From positions 5,704,001-5,768,000 of the forward strand of contig NZ_CP061171.1 in assembly GCF_014692875.1 (NCBI RefSeq): a stretch of DNA of 64,000 nucleotides, in the 5' to 3' direction. The translations under genes were made by a program, and so were the position numbers. The stretch's first letter is position 1; each line of letters begins with the position of its first letter. The notes beneath the pieces are model-generated. The model was not told the origin of the DNA. It searched no databases and saw only the letters and a list, made by a program, of their open reading frames with translations. This stretch comes from Pedobacter riviphilus. GTDB lineage: Bacteria; Bacteroidota; Bacteroidia; Sphingobacteriales; Sphingobacteriaceae. Positions 59,258-64,000 of this stretch are shown here, piece by piece.

Positions 59258-59549
59258 ATTAGGCACCAAATATTGATTTAAATGTAAAATTTGAAATTAA
59301 ATAAAACTAATATTTTTGAGGAATTAATTATCGTATCTAGGGGCTTTTGTTTGCATTTGTCCATAATGTTAAACCTGATGGCACCAAATAACCCGCAGAC
59401 CGAAGCATGAGAGCGTAAACTACGGGCAGTAGCAGGAGAAAAGATGTTGAGGATTACTGTTATTGCTTTTCAAATCCTGAATAATACGAATACACATTAC
59501 CTTTTTATGGGAAATTAGCTTAAGTTTGCAATCAAAATTTTTCGACTTA

Positions 59550-60521
59550 ATGCCGGGAATCGAACAGATAAAAACACCTATTGCTGCTGATATTAAAGCG
59601 TTTGAAAAAACCTTTAAAGAATCTATGCATAGCGACGCACCGTTGCTGGATAGGATTACCCATTATATTGTAAAGCAAAAGGGTAAACAAATGCGACCAA
59701 TGTTCGTGTTTTTTGCGGCTAAGCTATGTGGTGGAATTACAGAATCAACCCATCGCGGGGCTGCTTTGGTAGAGCTTTTACATACGGCTACTTTGGTGCA
59801 TGATGATGTGGTAGACAATGCTTACGAGCGCCGTGGCTTTTTCTCTATCAATGCTTTATGGAAAAACAAGATTGCCGTTTTAGTTGGCGATTACCTGTTG
59901 GCTAAAGGATTGTTGCTTTCGGTAAACAATAACGAACACCGTTTGTTACAGATTGTATCGGAAGCGGTGAAACAGATGAGCGAGGGCGAACTTTTGCAGG
60001 TAGAAAAGGTGCGGAGGATGGATATTTCAGAAGATTTATATTTTGATGTGATCCGCCAGAAAACCGCTTCTTTAATTGCTTCTTGTTGCGCTGCGGGCGC
60101 TGCTTCGGCAGGTGCTGATGATGAAACGATAGAAAAAATGCGTCTGTTTGGCGAAAAAGTAGGAATTGCATTTCAGATTAAAGACGATACTTTCGATTTC
60201 GGGACAGATGATGTAGGCAAACCTTTGGGTATTGATATCAAAGAGAAGAAAGTAACACTGCCTTTAATTTATGCGCTGAATAAAGCCGAAAAAACTGAAC
60301 GTAAAAAAATGATTAACCTGGTGAAAAACCACCAGGACGATCCGGTTAAAATTCAGCAGATTATAGATTTCGTAAATGCCCATGAAGGTGTGTATTACGC
60401 GAACCAGAAAATGTTGGAATACCAGCATTCAGCTTTCGATATCCTGCACAGTTTTGAGGCAGGCGAAGCACGAACTGGTTTAGAACAACTTGTACTGTAC
60501 ACCACTGAACGTAAAAAATAA
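59550..60521 (+). CDS. all-trans polyprenyl diphosphate synthase
   Basis: 323 aa from the ATG at 59550 (MPGIEQIKTPI); a TTG eight codons upstream is possible. The two Asp-rich motifs bind the allylic and homoallylic diphosphates: HDDVVDNAYERRG (first) and IKDDTFDFGTDD (second), with KQKGKQMRPMFVF and KKVTLPLIYAL. It builds the long prenyl chain of menaquinone, most like octaprenyl/heptaprenyl synthases; product length cannot be read safely. It overlaps the terC-like gene by one base. Confidence 0.93.
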   Translation: MPGIEQIKTPIAADIKAFEKTFKESMHSDAPLLDRITHYIVKQKGKQMRPMFVFFAAKLCGGITESTHRGAALVELLHTATLVHDDVVDNAYERRGFFSINALWKNKIAVLVGDYLLAKGLLLSVNNNEHRLLQIVSEAVKQMSEGELLQVEKVRRMDISEDLYFDVIRQKTASLIASCCAAGAASAGADDETIEKMRLFGEKVGIAFQIKDDTFDFGTDDVGKPLGIDIKEKKVTLPLIYALNKAEKTERKKMINLVKNHQDDPVKIQQIIDFVNAHEGVYYANQKMLEYQHSAFDILHSFEAGEARTGLEQLVLYTTERKK

Positions 60522-61576
60522 TGAGTAACGAATTACTTTTTAGCTTAGGTTTTCTTCTTTTTATTGTGCTGATTCTTGCTTTAGATCTTGGTCTTTTTAG
60601 CAGAAAAGAACATGTGGTGAGCTTAAAACAGGCTGGAGTAATGAGTTTGGTCATGGTGGCTTTGGCCATCAGTTTTTACTTTATTCTGTTAACCGAAGGG
60701 CACCAGCTCCATGGAATAAAGGATTTTGCACATCTTAAAGAAATTGTAATTAGCCATCAGCATCATATTAAGCTGGTTCCTGATGATTTTGAAGGGAGTT
60801 TGGCGATTTATAGACAAAACCTCGGCTTAGAGTTTTTGACGGGTTATGTAATTGAGTATGCACTTTCGGTAGATAATATTTTTGTGATCGTACTCGTTTT
60901 CTCTGCTTTCGCTGTTGAAGAAAAATATTACCACCGTGTATTGTTCTGGGGTATTTTAGGTGCCATTATCATGCGTTTCATCTTCATTTTTGTTGGTGCA
61001 GCATTAATTGCAAAATTTGCCTGGATCCTCTATTTGTTTGGTGCTTTCCTTGTTTTTACTGGTGTAAAAATGTTCTTCAGCAAAGATGAAGATGATAAGA
61101 TTGATCCCGAAAATCATCCGGTGGTTAAATGGGCCTCGAAAATATTTTCTATTCATCCAAAGTATGAGGGTAAAAAATTCTTTGTAAAAATTAATCATAA
61201 AACATTGGTTACGCCATTGTTTTTGGTGCTGCTGATTGTTGAGTTTACCGATCTTTTATTCGCTGTAGATTCTATTCCGGCTATTTTTGCAGTGACGAAA
61301 GATCCTTACATTGTATTTTTCTCTAATATTTTTGCCATCATGGGTTTACGTTCCATGTTCTTCCTGTTGGTGAATATCATCCATAAATTCCATTATTTAA
61401 AAACCGGATTAGCCGTACTATTGGCATTTATCGGGATAAAAATGTTGGGGCATACTTATCTGGAGAAATGGGGCTTCACTACCGAGCATTCTTTGATCGT
61501 GATTCTGAGTATCTTAGTGATTAGTATAGTGGCTTCTTTGGCTTTTCCGAAGAAAAAGGCACACGTTAAGCTATAG
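60521..61576 (+). CDS. TerC-family integral membrane protein
   Basis: A 351-aa protein with about nine hydrophobic helices. TerC signatures are FLTGYVIEYALSVDNIFVIV, VLFWGILGAIIMRFIF, VEFTDLLFAVDSIPAIFAVT and NIFAIMGLRSMFFLL. TerC/Alx proteins are implicated in metal ion (manganese) export and in tellurite resistance or protein-translocation-linked metalation. No other ter genes are near. Its ATG overlaps the stop of the polyprenyl synthase gene, so they are coupled. Confidence 0.93.
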   Translation: MSNELLFSLGFLLFIVLILALDLGLFSRKEHVVSLKQAGVMSLVMVALAISFYFILLTEGHQLHGIKDFAHLKEIVISHQHHIKLVPDDFEGSLAIYRQNLGLEFLTGYVIEYALSVDNIFVIVLVFSAFAVEEKYYHRVLFWGILGAIIMRFIFIFVGAALIAKFAWILYLFGAFLVFTGVKMFFSKDEDDKIDPENHPVVKWASKIFSIHPKYEGKKFFVKINHKTLVTPLFLVLLIVEFTDLLFAVDSIPAIFAVTKDPYIVFFSNIFAIMGLRSMFFLLVNIIHKFHYLKTGLAVLLAFIGIKMLGHTYLEKWGFTTEHSLIVILSILVISIVASLAFPKKKAHVKL

Positions 61577-61750
61577 GTATTAATAGCTAAGGCTATTGTC
61601 ATTACATTTTCATGTACAAGACATTATAACCTTTAATTTCTTCTGCAATTAAATTTTTAGCCTTTACTTTTCCTCATAATCTATTAATTTAGCGCAGTAG
61701 TTATTTTATAATCGGAATGCTACTCCTACACGGCTAAATTGATCTGCATT

Positions 61751-62386
61751 ATGATACCTTTCAGTAACCTACTAGTTTTTTCTTTGGCAGCTTTGATATT
61801 GGTGATAAGTCCCGGGCCAAACATGTTGTACCTTATTTCCAGGTCTATTACCCAGGGTAAAAAAGCAGGGTTGATCTCTTTGGCCGGTGTAATCTGCGGT
61901 TTTCTTTTCCATATTGTAATGGTATCTTTTGGTTTAACAGCTGTGCTTTTCGCAGTACCCTATGCTTATGATACTTTGAGGATTCTTGGTGTTTTATACT
62001 TATTGTACCTGGCCTATCAAGCCGTTAAACCCAATAGCAAAAGTATTTTTGAAGCCCCGCAAGATTTACCACACGATAAACCGTCTAAGTTATTCAGTAT
62101 AGGTTTTTTAACCAATGTGCTAAATCCAAAAGTGGCAGTTTTTTATCTTTCGTTTTTTCCTCAATTTATAAAATCCGAATATGGTTCTGTTATGACCCAA
62201 AGTTTGCAGCTTGGTATTACGCAGGTTTTGGTAAGCTTTACCATTAATTTAATTATTGTACTATCTGCTTCAAAAGTGGCGGTATTTTTTGCCAAAAGTC
62301 CGAAATGGGTTAAAGTCCAAAAATGGTTTATGGCAAGCGTGTTAATGGGTTTGGCATTTAAAATGGCATTAAGCAAAGCAAAATAA
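61751..62386 (+). CDS. LysE/RhtB-family amino-acid exporter
   Basis: 211 aa from the ATG at 61751 (MIPFSNLLVF), four codons into the longer frame. Six helices and the family features are present: SPGPNMLYLISRSITQGKKAG in the first loop (proline-rich, typical), LAGVICGFLFH, and FLTNVLNPKVAVFYLSFFPQF. It exports an amino acid or derivative; substrate unknown. There is a gap of about 170 bp after the terC-like gene and no clear operon. Confidence 0.92.
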   Translation: MIPFSNLLVFSLAALILVISPGPNMLYLISRSITQGKKAGLISLAGVICGFLFHIVMVSFGLTAVLFAVPYAYDTLRILGVLYLLYLAYQAVKPNSKSIFEAPQDLPHDKPSKLFSIGFLTNVLNPKVAVFYLSFFPQFIKSEYGSVMTQSLQLGITQVLVSFTINLIIVLSASKVAVFFAKSPKWVKVQKWFMASVLMGLAFKMALSKAK

Positions 62387-62448
62387 GCGTTACAGCTAGT
62401 AATCTCTGGCTAAAATTTGTACTTTCAGCAACTAAACTATTATTCCTA

Positions 62449-63897
62449 ATGAAATATCTTTTCGCTTCAGCGCTTCTTTGTACCACTTTGTTTGTAAATG
62501 CCCAGGATAAATTCGGTGATGTTTTTGCCAAGATCAATGCCGATGTACAGCAAAATTCAAAAGCTTATCAAACACTTAAATATGAAACCGAAACTATCGG
62601 TCACCGTTTAACGGGTTCTACAAACGGCGCAAAAGCCGAGCAATATGCTTTTGATTTATTAAAATCTTATGGCTGCGAGGTGAAATTTCAACCTTTTGAA
62701 GTAGAAAGCTGGGCCAGAAAAACCATCAGCGTAGAAATTGGTAACGATAAAAACAACCTGACCAAAATGAAAGCGGTTACCTTAGCACATTCGCCGGTTA
62801 GTGCAGACGTTACTGGCGAAATAGTAGATGCAGGTAATGGATTGGAGGCAGACTATCAAGCCAGTCCGGAGAAGTTTAAAGGTAAAATTGCACTGATTTA
62901 TCTTGGTGTATTACCCGGTTCTCCTGCTGGGACAAAATCATTGCACCGCTCGGAAAAGACCGCTATTGCAACAAAATATGGAGCCATTGGGGTGATTATT
63001 ATCAACACCGTAAAAGATGGGGTACTTTTAACCGGAACCGCTTCGGTAACGGGTAAATTAATTTCAATCCCTGCAGTTTGTATCGGTTTAGAAGATGGTA
63101 CAGCTTTGAAGGAAAAAATTAAATCGCAGCCGCAGATCGCGCATATCGCCATGACCAATTTCTCAGGTTTGATTAAAGCTAGAAACGTAGTGGCTACTTT
63201 TAAGGGAACAGAATGGCCGAAAGATAAAATTGTTGTGGGCGGACATTTGGATAGCTGGGATTTGGCAACCGGAGCAATCGATAACGGTATAGGTTCTTTC
63301 GCCATTATGGATATGGCACGGACTTTTAAAAAACTGAATTTAAAAACCAAACGTACCGTAGAGTTTGTGCTGTTTATGGGTGAGGAACAAGGTTTGTTAG
63401 GCTCTAAAGCTTATATCGATCAGGCTAAGAAAGACAAAACATTAAGCCAGGTTAAGTTTATGTTGAACTATGACATGACCAACGATCCAAAAGGTTTTTC
63501 TACCTCACGTGCAGAAATGAAAGATTTGTTTACGGCTTGGGGAGCTGATATTGTAAAAATAGATACCGGTTTCAAAAATCTGTTTAATGCTGGTGCAGGT
63601 TTGCATAGCGATCATCAGCCATTTATGTTAGAGGGGATACCTACAGGTGGTGGTTTTGGTGGTAAACTACCAAACAATTCTGGCCCATTTTATCATTCAG
63701 ATGGCGATAGCTTTAAATTGGTAGATGAGCAAGAGCTTAAAAATACAGTGCGTTACAGCGCCATGTTAACTTACGCTTTAGCCAATACGCCGAAAATTCC
63801 GGTTGGTGTGCAGGGCGAAGAAGAATTAAGGGCTTTCTTGGAATCTCAAAACCTAAAAGAGCCGCTGAGTATTGCTGGTGAGTGGAGATGGAAATAA
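62449..63897 (+). CDS. secreted M28-family metallopeptidase with PA domain
   Basis: A 482-aa protein with a signal peptide (MKYLFASALLCTTLFVNAQ). An N-terminal helical part and a PA insert (about 130-245, GKIALIYLG ... IPAVCIGLEDG) precede the M28 di-zinc peptidase domain. Ligands appear in VVGGHLDSWDLATGAIDNG (His, Asp), the catalytic Glu in LFMGEEQGLLGS, MLNYDMTND, and the distal His in GPFYHSDGDSF. It is an aminopeptidase/carboxypeptidase Q-like enzyme of the periplasm or outer membrane. Last gene of the window; 103 bp beyond it hold no gene. Confidence 0.93.
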   Translation: MKYLFASALLCTTLFVNAQDKFGDVFAKINADVQQNSKAYQTLKYETETIGHRLTGSTNGAKAEQYAFDLLKSYGCEVKFQPFEVESWARKTISVEIGNDKNNLTKMKAVTLAHSPVSADVTGEIVDAGNGLEADYQASPEKFKGKIALIYLGVLPGSPAGTKSLHRSEKTAIATKYGAIGVIIINTVKDGVLLTGTASVTGKLISIPAVCIGLEDGTALKEKIKSQPQIAHIAMTNFSGLIKARNVVATFKGTEWPKDKIVVGGHLDSWDLATGAIDNGIGSFAIMDMARTFKKLNLKTKRTVEFVLFMGEEQGLLGSKAYIDQAKKDKTLSQVKFMLNYDMTNDPKGFSTSRAEMKDLFTAWGADIVKIDTGFKNLFNAGAGLHSDHQPFMLEGIPTGGGFGGKLPNNSGPFYHSDGDSFKLVDEQELKNTVRYSAMLTYALANTPKIPVGVQGEEELRAFLESQNLKEPLSIAGEWRWK

Positions 63898-64000
63898 TAA
63901 TTTGATGGATTTCTTGCCTTTTCCCTTCGGGGAATTGTGCTGCTAGCAGAAATAAAAAAACTCAAAACCTCGAAATAAAAAACACAGGTAAAGTTAATGG

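Noticed and set aside
1..64000. CRISPR array, tRNA, rRNA or prophage
   Set aside because: No regularly spaced identical repeats, no cloverleaf or CCA-ending candidates in the gaps I read, and no phage structural or integrase genes.

Overview
The window looks like chromosomal DNA of a Bacteroidota bacterium, most likely family Sphingobacteriaceae (Pedobacter-like). The signs are low G+C, secreted proteins whose signal peptides end in FAQ or SAQ, and almost no Shine-Dalgarno sequences. Promoter candidates have the Bacteroidota -33/-7 form (TTTG ... TAnnTTTG). There are bacillithiol genes (bshA, ypdA), OstA-like and AIM24 proteins, leader peptides of the GG-Bacteroidales precursor type, and many short palindromic repeats between genes. 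No rRNA, tRNA, CRISPR array, prophage or intact insertion sequence was found. Genus is an inference, not something the sequence proves.

Layout. 1-2.6 kb: a GH20 hexosaminidase translationally coupled to a CYTH phosphatase-like protein. 2.9-9.8 kb: a minus-strand catabolic operon (permease, glutamine-synthetase-like ligase, iron alcohol dehydrogenase, gamma-glutamyl hydrolase, aldehyde dehydrogenase, small STAS-like protein). It reads as a complete gamma-glutamylated amino-alcohol pathway, probably for ethanolamine. 10-17 kb: M48 peptidase, YiaA/B protein, Nnr, AIM24, then an ECF sigma/anti-sigma pair. 17-24.8 kb: lipA, cysS with a racemase, a glutaminyl-cyclase-like lipoprotein, an NTF2-like secreted protein and a GDPD homologue that has lost its catalytic residues. 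24.9-30.3 kb: accessory stretch with an IS1182-type transposase remnant, alpha/beta hydrolase, AraC regulator, TPR, VanZ-like, PmtA-like and DinB proteins, and an orphan membrane ORF bracketed by inverted repeats. 30.3-37.3 kb: MoxR, SurA-like proteins, a HolD-like protein, RdgB and the OstA-like protein.

37.4-38.3 kb holds the most unusual locus. Two cysteine-containing double-glycine-leader peptides sit in tandem between ostA and tilS, with a 51-codon relic of the ostA 5' end between them, which is the footprint of an old duplication of a roughly 500-bp unit. 38.3-44.6 kb: tilS, a membrane protein, bshA, J-domain/KTSC protein, a phytanoyl-CoA-dioxygenase-type oxygenase, an SRPBCC protein and a lactonase. 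44.7-49.3 kb: an RluB-type pseudouridine synthase with a long repetitive tail, a lytic transglycosylase, a PaaE-like reductase and an orphan CdiI-type immunity protein. 49.6-64 kb: uvrA, tatD, ansA, a CstB-like persulfide dioxygenase next to ypdA, a small membrane protein with cytochrome-oxidase-like motifs, a hydrolase, polyprenyl synthase plus TerC, a LysE exporter and an M28 peptidase.

Links across the window: bshA makes the bacillithiol precursor, while ypdA and the CstB-like enzyme handle its disulfide and probably its persulfide. OstA, the SurA-like proteins, MltD and polyprenyl synthase all serve the envelope. Function assignments rest on motifs read by eye; no database search was run.
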